Positions 1 through 64,000 of a stretch of 64,000 nucleotides of DNA are shown here, in pieces (within the stretch, counting starts at the first letter, position 1; every line of letters starts with the position of its first letter). Source of the DNA: Amorphochlora amoebiformis (Eukaryota; Cercozoa; Chlorarachniophyceae). Below the pieces are notes generated by a model, which saw nothing but the letters and a program-made list of their open reading frames with translations, had not been told where the DNA came from and ran no database searches. Made by a program: the position numbers and the translations under genes. The DNA lies in the NCBI GenBank assembly GCA_054601695.1, contig BAAHQB010000142.1, forward strand, positions 310,001 to 374,000, given 5' to 3'.

Positions 1-10
1 TATATATATG

Positions 11-94
<84 letters not shown>

Positions 95-141
95 ATATAT
101 ATATATATGTGTGTGTGTGTTTGTGTGTGTATACATTATAC

Positions 142-181
<40 letters not shown>

Positions 182-315
182 ATATATATATATATTATAT
201 ATATATATTGAAATATATATGGTTGTATTACGGTCCAAAAAAGAGGCGTGTTATTTACATCAATATGTGAGTATGATACGCGTATGTCTGTACATATCTA
301 TTGTACAATATGTAC

Positions 316-357
<42 letters not shown>

Positions 358-365
358 TATATACA

Positions 366-412
<47 letters not shown>

Positions 413-417
413 ATATA

Positions 418-450
<33 letters not shown>

Positions 451-551
451 TATTTTATATAATATATTTACATACATATATAGATATATATATAGATATT
501 TATATTACATACCTTTATATGTATGTATATACGTGTATTAAACTTCTATAA

Positions 552-586
<35 letters not shown>

Positions 587-590
587 TAAC
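1..590. repeat. (TA)n-dominated microsatellite
   Basis: Nearly all (TA)n with short TG/CA interruptions. A unique stretch at about 220-310 has no convincing splice-bounded coding frame. Open frames here translate to Tyr-Ile repeats and are not genes. It probably lies in an intron of, or downstream of, the minus-strand gene whose exons start at 591. Confidence 0.85.
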
Positions 591-4860
<4,270 letters not shown>

Positions 4861-4922
4861 TTATTTTTAACACTATGTATGTAATACTCTATATGTTTAT
4901 TTACATATTACATCTACATTAC

Positions 4923-4985
4923 CGTTTGATTTATTTAAAAGCTTCTCATTCTCGAGCGCACTGGACGCCACCTCGGCTACTTCCC
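4923..4985 (-). other. Orphan candidate exon
   Basis: A unique island between microsatellites with a minus-strand acceptor (TTTTACAG just upstream of 4985) and a donor (G/GTAATG after 4923). It is open in the frame containing [18 protein letters not shown], entering and leaving in phase 1. That phase does not match the flanking minus-strand exons (5946 ends in phase 0, 2963 starts in phase 0), so further hidden exons would be needed. It could be coding or chance. Confidence 0.3.
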
Positions 4986-5014
4986 CTGTAAAATACCTGA
5001 TTTATATGTGTGCA

Positions 5015-5057
<43 letters not shown>

Positions 5058-5118
5058 GTGTATATATACGTATATTATACATGTATGTATATGTATGTAT
5101 ATATGTATATATGTGTGT

Positions 5119-5167
<49 letters not shown>

Positions 5168-5182
5168 ATTATACACATACAT

Positions 5183-5245
<63 letters not shown>

Positions 5246-5294
5246 CATACATACACATATATACACACACACATATATATATATATACATATAC

Positions 5295-5346
<52 letters not shown>

Positions 5347-5365
5347 ATATATATATATATATGTT

Positions 5366-5426
<61 letters not shown>

Positions 5427-5431
5427 ACAAA

Positions 5432-5490
<59 letters not shown>

Positions 5491-5511
5491 GAATATATAT
5501 ATATAATATAT

Positions 5512-5551
<40 letters not shown>

Positions 5552-5667
5552 GATACACATATTTATATATATCCACATTTATTATAACATATATATGAAT
5601 ATATGTTTGTGTGTTATATATTTATATATATATATCTATCTATATATATGAATATATGTATATATAT

Positions 5668-5698
<31 letters not shown>

Positions 5699-5717
5699 TT
5701 ATATGTAAATATATATA

Positions 5718-5789
<72 letters not shown>

Positions 5790-5924
5790 ATATGTATTCA
5801 TAAACATATTGTATTTATATCTTTATTATATATAAATATAAGTAGAGGTAATACATACATATACATAAATATATATATATATATATATATAATATATATA
5901 TGTAATATTATTTAATTTCTTTTC

Positions 5925-6505
5925 CTAGTAATTCGGATTCTTTACCTTCGAACATCCTCCCAGTTCATGGCAATAACGGCCATTCCCACGACGACTGCAG
6001 AGCTCACAAACACGAACCTGTACATCATTAGGTCTAACCAAGAAAACGTCGTCGTATAACTGCTACCTGTTCCAACTTGCCTCCATAATCCGTTCGTACA
6101 GTGTTAGCTAACAGGAACAACAGGATTAGGTCATAATCGTATTTTGCGATGCTACGGAGTGCGTGACCTCATAGCCAATCTCCGAGCTCCCTGCCTGAAA
6201 TGGGATTGCATTGAGTCATTACAAGAAAGGGATGGATCAATCACCTTCTTGCTCTTGCTGTCACGCCCTCTACGCGTCATGGGGGCTTCATTCCTACAAA
6301 ATATTGACGGGTCAGAAACACGACCCGACGATGCGTCAATCCGGACTCACTTCTTCGGTGTCTGAGAGCTAAATCGAAGGACCTTCACTCTCAACGTCGG
6401 CCTTATAGCTCTTCTTGATAACATAGGGCCCCTTGGAACCTTCCATCTCACAATCCTCTTGTTGTGACGGCCGTTGAGCTTCACCCCCTTCAGCCGACTA
6501 GCCAT
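5925..6505 (-). CDS. Small Cys-rich protein, function unknown
   Basis: Not recognised. Five minus-strand exons (6351-6505, 6245-6293, 6168-6194, 6067-6107, 5946-6033) are separated by very short introns (about 33-60 nt) with clear GT-AG sites such as GTGAGT after 6351, and phase is kept throughout. The start ATG at 6505 has an in-frame TGA just upstream. The N-terminus is strongly basic (21 of the first 52 residues Arg or Lys). The last exon encodes a C-x2-C-x8-C-x6-C cluster (CELCSRRGNGRYC followed by a further Cys), which could bind zinc. If 5946 is not spliced, the frame continues to a TAG at 5925; if the donor AAG/GTAAAG is used, the gene may continue into the exons at 591-2963. It is divergent from the Rab gene at 6628, with 122 bp between start codons. 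Confidence 0.5.
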
Positions 6506-6627
6506 ATCTAGTCACTCTGATATGTCACAATTTGTTGAAGCCTGCGACTTTTTATTTTCATCCCAAACCTTGTCCCGCCGCTGTCCCTACCAGTCAACTC
6601 GGGAGGCAAGAGGCATTCGAGGTCGCC
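6506..6627. promoter_or_regulatory. Short divergent intergenic region
   Basis: Only 122 bp separate the start codon of the minus-strand Cys-rich gene from that of the plus-strand Rab gene, so both promoters must overlap here or reach into the neighbouring gene. No obvious TATA box or repeated motif is seen. The region is free of microsatellite, unlike most non-coding sequence in the window. Confidence 0.45.
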
Positions 6628-7643
6628 ATGGATTTTGACGACAATGGGCGTTATATCGAGCCCAAAGTCGTCGTTCTAGGCCAAACTGGTAATTGTTAAT
6701 CTCATATCTTACAATATCAACAAGAATATCTAGGGTAAATAATGTCGTAAATTCATGAATAAACCATCAAGTTCTTCTTCTCATACCCAACAACGAAATT
6801 CTTCCAGGTGTGGGCAAGACGTCTATGATTCACAGATACACCAAAGGAGACTTCAAGAGTAACACACAGGTTCATGTTGTCCGTAAAGTTTTGGGCCATT
6901 CTGATTATTCTGGTCGTAGACCACAATTGGAGGGGCGTACTGCAAGAAGGTCGTGAAGGTTAAGGGCTGGAACGTTTCATTACATATATGGGACACAGCA
7001 GGCCAAGAAAGGTTCATTCAATTAACATTTGGTATGAATGAGATTGTGTTGCCTCATTCATGGTCAATCACTCAGATTCCGTTCTATGGCCCCGATGTAT
7101 TATCGCGGAGCCAAGGCCGGCGTCTTAGTGTACGATTGTACTGAGGAGGGAACTCTCAATCGGATTAAGGGCTGGTACAACGGTATGCTTGCTTCCCCGA
7201 CTCCCCGTGCACAATCTGATTGTCTCCACCTCGCGTACAACCCATGTATCGTGCACCCCATGGTAATCTCAATCTGGAAAAATCTTACCACGCAGAACTT
7301 AGCAAACACGCGGCCAAGGATTTTATTCTAGTTCTGGCCGGCAACAAATGTGATGCTACGCAGATCACTGCCAAACACTTGGATAAAGCACAGGTATTGT
7401 TGCACACATGTTGAATCGCGTTGTCACTGACAACAATTACTGGGATTGGATTTGATACAGAAAATTGCTGGAGAGCTTGGGGCGAAGCTGTTCCAAACCT
7501 CTGCGAAGACTGGCAAGGGCTTAAACGAATTATTTCACTTCGTAGCTGTCAAGACCATGGAACTTTGCCTCAAGGAAGGCAAAACTGCCGACGGAGTAGC
7601 TGTAACGAGGGAGAATGCACAGTCGAAGACAGGTTGTTGCTGA
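6628..7643 (+). CDS. Rab-family small GTPase (Rab5/22-like)
   Basis: A 200-residue Rab GTPase, a membrane-trafficking switch, in six exons: 6628-6688, 6808-6869, 6920-7011, 7076-7182, 7296-7393 and 7461-7643. All introns are 50-120 nt, GT-AG and phase-consistent. Visible in the joined protein: P-loop GQTGVGKTS (about residues 18-26); effector-region TTIGGAY (42-48); switch II WDTAGQERF (65-73); NKCD guanine-specificity motif (124-127); SAK motif (154-156); and a C-terminal Cys-Cys (199-200) for double geranylgeranylation. The sequence SMAPMYYRGAKAGVLVYD after switch II is most like the Rab5/Rab22 group; the exact subfamily is inference. Length is normal for a Rab. These introns carry no microsatellite, in contrast to the rest of the window. 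Confidence 0.93.
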
Positions 7644-8160
7644 AACTTAATTTGAAAATTTGCGGTCGGCTGTACCGAAAATCTTATCATTTTCGACACA
7701 AAATTGATGAAGTTAGTATGCATTGTTACTGAGTGCTTCCAGGAATCCAGGTAATGACCAGACATGCAATTAACTACTATGATTTTGCCACATGAATCTA
7801 CAATCTGACAGTGCCACAACGGTCATGATACGAACATTGTATCAATTCATGATTTATTATCATTTTTGATTTATCTAGTTTGTATCCGTATCTATATGTC
7901 TATAGTGTCACGAGTCACGACAAACGTAATGTAAAGTCTCATAAAATCACGCTTACTTAGGCTTACATTACCCGCTTTAAGACCCGTAGCTAGCTCTAGA
8001 CATTAGAGACAGTATGTAGATCTAGTTGTAAATAATATTTAATAATGTAATTAAAGCCTCTTTAGCCGTACAAGATTACAATTATAACTTGTGAATCATT
8101 ATTATTAAACTGCACTAGAACTAGTTGTTATCTAGGTTATCTAGATCGAAGGCTGGTGTG
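7644..8160. other. 3' flank of the Rab gene, no gene seen
   Basis: Unique AT-rich sequence after the Rab stop codon, with several short inverted and palindromic AT motifs. The only sizeable open frames are antisense shadows of the last Rab exon. It probably contains the Rab 3' UTR and polyadenylation region. Confidence 0.6.
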
Positions 8161-8177
8161 TGTATATATAAATATAT

Positions 8178-8222
<45 letters not shown>

Positions 8223-8270
8223 ACATATATATTGTTAACGCTTTAAAAAATAAAGCATAGTTGCTCTATG

Positions 8271-8356
<86 letters not shown>

Positions 8357-8397
8357 ATATATATATTTATGTATACATGTATTTAGATATATATATT

Positions 8398-8434
<37 letters not shown>

Positions 8435-8568
8435 GCATATGTATATATTTTTATACATCTAAAAATATATAGACGATATATATATATATATATATATAAT
8501 ATATATATATATATATAGAAGAATATTGATATATATGTATATATATATATATATATATATGTATGTAC

Positions 8569-8633
<65 letters not shown>

Positions 8634-8785
8634 AAATACATATGTATATATTTTTATACATCTAAATATATATATATATATATATATGTATATAAATAAT
8701 ATATGTATATATATAAGAATATTGTGATATGTATATATGTGTATATATATGTATATATATATATATATATATATGTGTTTGTACA

Positions 8786-8845
<60 letters not shown>

Positions 8846-8908
8846 TATATATATATATATATATGTATCTATGTGTACAGTATATATGTATATGTATGTA
8901 TCTATGTG

Positions 8909-8947
<39 letters not shown>

Positions 8948-9054
8948 ATATTATACATATGTATAGACACATATATTTAAATATATATATATATATGCAT
9001 ATACATATGTGTATATATATATATATATGTATATATATATGTACATAAATATTG

Positions 9055-9095
<41 letters not shown>

Positions 9096-9097
9096 TG

Positions 9098-9140
<43 letters not shown>

Positions 9141-9160
9141 TTGTACATATATATATACAC

Positions 9161-9192
<32 letters not shown>

Positions 9193-9222
9193 GTAGATAT
9201 GTGCACATATACATATATTATA

Positions 9223-9260
<38 letters not shown>

Positions 9261-9550
9261 GAAAATGGAAATAATTTTGCATATAATAATTATATACATA
9301 TGTGTACATTGTACATATACATATGTGATAATTGTACATATAAATATGTGTATAATTGCACATATACATATTGTGCATATAGTAAGAGAGAGAGTGGAAG
9401 AGAAGAGAGAGGAAGAGAGAAAGAGGGAGGGAGAGGGAGAGGAAGAGACGAAGAGAGAGAGGAGAGTGGAGGGAGAGAGGATGTGGGGAGAGAGGGTCTA
9501 TAATATTATAATATATGTATATATTATATATATATATATGTATAACATAT

Positions 9551-9605
<55 letters not shown>

Positions 9606-9615
9606 CACGCTATAA
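8161..9615. repeat. Long (TA)n block with a (GA)n tract
   Basis: About 1.4 kb of (TA)n with (TG)n and (CA)n patches, and purine-rich GAGA at about 9380-9495. It separates the Rab gene from the PsbR gene. Open frames are Tyr-Ile repeats. Confidence 0.9.
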
Positions 9616-10082
9616 GCATATAAGATTATAAACATCGCGAGTCTCGAAGGCACTGACCAAATGCTTCCAACGCATGCCAGCCCACCCGCTCATCACCCCC
9701 CCCAATCCGTGAGCATGTCCCTCTATTCGCACCAGACCTTATATGTCCTTTCGTATCTCTCAGAGTAGGACCCAGGTCTACTACACTTATCTAATTCACA
9801 ATGATCCAGAAAGCCGTACACCCCCCCCGCCTCTGGATGCGAGGGAAAGCATTTTCAAAGTCAATTAGGCATATACCTTATGGGTTACCAAAGTTTTTAA
9901 CGGCACAAAATTGTTTTGGCCCCGCAGGGGCCGCCAGCACGGTCGCTCAACCAGGGCATTGGAGTCACGATTGGACATGACCCGAGATAATTTTTGTCCT
10001 AAACCGAATTATTAATAAAAAGTTGCCGGTGTGATTTTCACTTGTGGTCAGGAGACGTCTGCGCATTCGCTAGAACATCACC
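9616..10082. other. Upstream region of PsbR
   Basis: Unique sequence with two short C-runs (about 9691-9700 and 9820-9828), containing the presumed PsbR promoter. A minus-strand ATG at 9978 opens a frame of about 30 codons (MSNRDSNALVERPCWRPL) that could be the first exon of a divergent gene, but I found no in-phase second exon, so I do not call it a gene. Confidence 0.4.
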
Positions 10083-10819
10083 ATGTACCAGACCCTTGGA
10101 GAAGGTGTGTAAGGCCCCTGCCAACCGACTAAATGTCTTTCAGCGGCATATGACTGTTAACTATATCGAAATTTGGCAATCGTAATTTCTTAGAAACCCA
10201 GAAGCGCCGATCAGTCATGCGTGACGTCGGCTACGGCTTGACCCTCGGTGCGTGCATCGCCCTCATTGGCCTCATCGCCGTGTACACTTCTCCTCAGACC
10301 CTCGGGGCCTCCTTCGCCGGGTCCCTTCCTACTGCTAGAATTTCCACTGCTCCTTCGCGTACCATGGTCTTCAACAAGGTGGGGTACTCTCTGAATGATA
10401 GGAAGGGTGGCACTGATCGCGATGTTGCAGGTCAAGGTGGTTGACATCAAGAAACAGGGCCTCAACAGTATCGGTGACAAGACTATCCAGGCCAACCTTC
10501 AGGGACGCTCCAGGGCTATGGATGACAAGAACTGGATTGATTCCCAGGGTCGCAAAGGCAAGGGCTACGGTGTATACAAGTTCGCTAAGAAGTACGGAGC
10601 AAACGTCGATGGATACTCTCCGATCTACACCCCGGATATCTGGGCTGAGTCTGGAAACTCCTACAAGCTTGGAACCACTGCCCTTGTTGCTTGGTACGTT
10701 CTTAGATGATGCACGTGGCTGTAAACTTATTCCACTTCGTATATTTTCCCAGGGCTGCTCTTGTTCTCGTTCTCCTCGCCATTGGAGCCAACTTGATCAT
10801 CAGCACTTCTCAATTGTAA
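10083..10819 (+). CDS. PSBR: Photosystem II 10 kDa protein PsbR, plastid-targeted
   Basis: Exons 10083-10104, 10194-10378, 10431-10693 and 10753-10819 join in phase to 178 residues. The mature part matches PsbR, a thylakoid photosystem II subunit that stabilises the oxygen-evolving complex in the green lineage: GRKGKGYGVYKFAKKYGANV is followed by DGYSPIY, a Trp-containing segment and one C-terminal transmembrane helix (LVAWAALVLVLLAIGANLII), ending ISTSQL. The N-terminus is unusual: MYQTLGE plus a basic stretch, then a hydrophobic segment (LTLGACIALIGLIAVY), then ASFAG and a Ser/Thr/Ala/Arg-rich stretch. This reads as a bipartite leader, signal peptide plus transit peptide, as used for plastids with more than two membranes; that reading is inference. 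If the first exon is not used, the ATG at 10217 gives 163 residues and still keeps the hydrophobic segment. Confidence 0.93.
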
Positions 10820-11570
10820 AGGGACTTCGGGATACCGATCTTCATAATAATTCTTGGATAGCTACATCAGCCGAGAGTTTATCATGAAATACTTAAAAGT
10901 TGGAAATTGCCGACATGAAATAACTTGAATACTTGATATTTTATTATGGCCCCTCTTTACGAGGACTCTATAAAAAATGTGACGTTGATCAACTTCGTGA
11001 CTGAGCTAGTTGTTACAACATCTGACATGCCTCGCTGTACGTAGATATCGCATATCAGACGGTACGTACCAGGGCATGCATAATACGGGGTCGCTGATCT
11101 CGTTTTCTAACTTGAAAGTATCTAGTGAGTATCACCCAGTAGTTCTAGTTGTTATGATGGTTTGGTACGGTATTATTTACATGTTAATTAACTAGATTAA
11201 ATATGAATCATAACGATAATTAAAGACCCCAAAAAGAATTCTGGGGTTTAATTACAAGTACAACCTAGAGGTGTAATCATCAGAGGCAGTGTGCGGCTGA
11301 GGTCGAGAACGTATAATCTACCAGTGGCATCTACCAGCTATGCTATATATAGTATATAGTATGTAATGCACATTCGTATTATGTAATTTACTCCAGAATG
11401 ATTCAGGCCACGCAGTACTAGAGTAGAATAAAACGTGATCGACGAGACAGTTACTAGAGTTATTTGTATCATGACATGTAGCCATCTGGATATTAACCTC
11501 AGCAGTAATTTCATATTTTTTACAATATTGGCTTGCATGCATATTTATGTGTATGAATTTAGATAGCTGC
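10820..11570. other. Convergent intergenic region
   Basis: Lies between the PsbR stop (plus) and the mnmE stop (minus). Unique AT-rich sequence with no splice-bounded coding frame. Open frames on the minus strand at 11318-11635 overlap the last mnmE exon in the wrong frame. It probably holds both 3' UTRs. Confidence 0.6.
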
Positions 11571-29109
<17,539 letters not shown>

Positions 29110-29152
29110 CTGAAGGGCAATATGCGCATATATTTTTAAAATATACATATAT

Positions 29153-29194
<42 letters not shown>

Positions 29195-29728
29195 TTGTGC
29201 ATGTGTTTGAGTATTGATGATTGTGTGTATGAATGAGTGTATTTAGGTGTGTGATGTATTTGTATGTACGTATTTATGTAAATAGTCCCAACAGACCTGT
29301 ATAGAAAAAGCTCTTTTAAATCAAGCTGTATCTTCGAATATCTACTTAGAAAAAATCTATTTTATTTGTTGAAATATAAAAGTTGGACGGCCTTAATGGG
29401 CCTCGGTCATATCAAAATCTTATACCACTATATTCTTCACAAACGCCTCTCCATCGGAATCCCCGCCCACCGTGCCTCTTTGTGGCGACCCGTAGGGACT
29501 TGAAACTTATTCTTAGAGGGCAGACCTTCATAGAATCATATTTTCGTAATTTTTCGTTCATATGTTCTTCTGATAATATACTTAAAAATACCTAAGAGTT
29601 ATAAGGCTTTTAGAGGGCATTTATTATTCTCCCGACAAGTTCGGCGACAACATCCTCCAAGAAATTGCGCGGAAAGATGGCTGAAGGATCCGAGACAAGG
29701 TTGGGATCTCGGAGAGGGGCCATAAATC
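29110..29728. promoter_or_regulatory. Divergent intergenic region, mnmE / eIF5A-like
   Basis: Contains the presumed promoters of mnmE (minus) and the eIF5A-like gene (plus). A (TA)n stretch lies at 29146-29196; the rest is unique. A plus-strand open frame at 29383-29595 has no recognisable content and no splice support. A second ATG at 29675 (MAEGSET...) precedes the one chosen for the eIF5A-like gene but is out of phase with its second exon. Confidence 0.5.
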
Positions 29729-32320
<2,592 letters not shown>

Positions 32321-32380
32321 CTCCAAAGTAAGCATATGCAACATATTTGGGTCAGTCGTCTGTAATTGTAACGGCTTTAG

Positions 32381-32471
32381 AGCTATTGATTCGTCCACTC
32401 GTGTTGCCAATAGTGTCAACGGTTGCCTGTATCACCAGCCGTTGTAGTTTTAATACAAATCCTACCTCGTG
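32381..32471 (+). other. Candidate exon, strand ambiguous
   Basis: Plus-strand acceptor GGCTTTAG and donor GTG/GTACGT bound an exon open in the frame LLIRPLVLPIVSTVACITSR. It leaves in phase 2, exactly as needed by the exon at 32688. It could be 5' UTR or the first coding exon of the next gene. On the minus strand the same bases are open to a stop at 32352 (VLKLQRLVIQATVDTIGNTS), so the opposite strand is a rival reading. Confidence 0.35.
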
Positions 32472-32506
32472 GTACGTCGGTCTGCTATCTCCATATATAT
32501 AATATA

Positions 32507-32555
<49 letters not shown>

Positions 32556-32697
32556 ATATATATATATATATGTGTGTTGTGTGTATGTATATATATACAT
32601 ATATATATATACATATGTGTGTGTGTGTGTTATGTTTTTGTATGTATAATGTAATCCATATTTTCTTTTCGTAAATATTATCCGTAGGATTCAGCAC

Positions 32698-37186
<4,489 letters not shown>

Positions 37187-37242
37187 CCTTGTTCCCGGGT
37201 TCTTGATGTATACTTGTTATTATCTATAAAATTTATAATATA

Positions 37243-37285
<43 letters not shown>

Positions 37286-37591
37286 GGGTAAACCTCGAGA
37301 TCAGAGCCTGAGATATGAAGGATCTTCGAATATGCTTCGAGTTTTAGGATTCTGATCGACCACTAAATTGGCATCTTAACTATAGACCGTATTTGACTTT
37401 GCGTATCTTTCCTTGAATGTATGTAATCGAATCAAGAGCCTGAGAACCAAAATTTAGTTGAATTGATGATGTCTATAGCTAGATGTATTTAGTTGATAGT
37501 CTCCGATAATACGATAGAGTCCGACACTGGTGACACTTGATATTACAGATTTACTATTTACTAGATTTAAAACAATTATATATATATATAC

Positions 37592-37622
<31 letters not shown>

Positions 37623-37738
37623 TGTATAATATATAGAGCATAATTTCAATCCAAGTGTGATCATGAACGATTTAGTTATGCTACAGCCTACATGATAATC
37701 GCACAATCCTAAAATAAGTACTAGTGAAGTTTAAGAAG
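37187..37738. other. Convergent intergenic region
   Basis: Separates the stop of the Lys/Arg-rich protein gene (plus) from that of the 16-exon gene (minus). Unique AT-rich sequence with two (TA)n tracts. No coding frame is supported. Confidence 0.6.
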
Positions 37739-44374
<6,636 letters not shown>

Positions 44375-44690
44375 GGGTTTTGAGGTGTTACTACCGGGTG
44401 ATGTTAATCATTTGGGAATCTCAGGGATTCCAGGAGATAATCTCCGTAGGTCTCCAAGAAGAAGCGGAGTTACCTTCTGCACTGTGGATCGTGCAAAGAG
44501 CGTTTGACCACGAGAACACCCAAAACGACGGTTGAAATCTTCCTATCTGCTATATAGTCCATGAAATTATGTATACGGTCATGGGTTTCTTGTAGCATTA
44601 ATTTAAAATGGAACTTTATTATGCTCCAATATCAAAGCCTGGAGATGTTCTAGTTCGGAACGTGACTTGTTTCTTGGTTTTATGCTCAGG
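44375..44690. promoter_or_regulatory. Divergent promoter region
   Basis: 316 bp between the start codons of the secreted-protein gene (minus) and the dynein-2 gene (plus); free of microsatellite. GCTCAGG just before the dynein ATG could also be a splice acceptor, so a 5' UTR intron is possible. Confidence 0.45.

Positions 44691-64000
<19,310 letters not shown>

Noticed and set aside
5946-6033. Alternative minus-strand frame MMYRFVFVSSAVVVGMAVIA as a membrane-protein start
   Set aside because: Attractive as a transmembrane segment, but it is out of phase with the four upstream short-intron exons and with any downstream exon found.
32352-32492. Minus-strand ORF ending INSSKAVTITDD as a terminal exon
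   Set aside because: It is plausible alone, but no in-phase upstream minus exon was found, and the plus strand has stronger splice sites that phase with the exon at 32688.

Overview
This is a nuclear eukaryotic window. Coding exons are small, of balanced base composition, and joined by canonical GT-AG introns. They sit in a sea of simple repeats, mostly (TA)n, with (TGTA)n, (TTA)n, (GA)n, (CA)n and one 458-bp perfect (CG)n run. I built the gene models by hand: acceptor and donor sites were chosen so that reading phase is kept across every junction and the joined protein matches a known family where one exists. Most long ORFs in the window are translated (TA)n and are not genes.

Organism: a photosynthetic, flagellated protist is suggested by a nuclear PsbR gene (a photosystem II subunit of the green lineage) together with an intraflagellar-transport dynein heavy chain. 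The PsbR product begins with a hydrophobic signal-like segment followed by a transit-like segment. That points to a green plastid of secondary origin, for example a chlorarachniophyte; this is inference, and a green alga or euglenid is not excluded. Interstitial TTAGGG tracts suggest a TTAGGG telomere.

Layout. 1-2963 (-): exons of an unidentified gene. About 2964-5900: microsatellites. 5925-6505 (-): a small Cys-rich protein, divergent from 6628-7643 (+), a Rab GTPase in six exons. 10083-10819 (+): PsbR. 11571-29109 (-): the complete 21-exon gene for mitochondrial MnmE/GTPBP3/MSS1 (tRNA wobble-uridine modification GTPase); its introns hold the (CG)n run, a 0.9-kb interstitial telomeric block and several partial copies of its own exons. 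29729-32320 (+): an eIF5A-like gene with an unusual C-terminus. 32381-37186 (+): an unidentified gene with a Lys/Arg-rich C-terminus. 37739-44374 (-): a 16-exon gene for a predicted secreted or organelle protein with a CxxC...CxxC motif and Tyr-Tyr pairs. 44691-64000 (+): the 5' part of the cytoplasmic dynein-2 heavy chain gene (DYNC2H1), running off the end.

Most striking: (1) a 2.3-2.5 kb inverted duplication (43070-45600 / 48293-50617) covers the divergent promoter region between the secreted-protein gene and the dynein-2 gene. The second copy lies inside the dynein-2 gene, is pseudogenic, and coincides with missing tail exons. (2) Exons in this genome repeatedly leave partial tandem copies, each keeping the splice acceptor and first part of the exon, separated by (TA)n. 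The clearest case is an array of seven partial copies of mnmE exon 5. No tRNA, rRNA, CRISPR array or transposon-encoded protein was seen.
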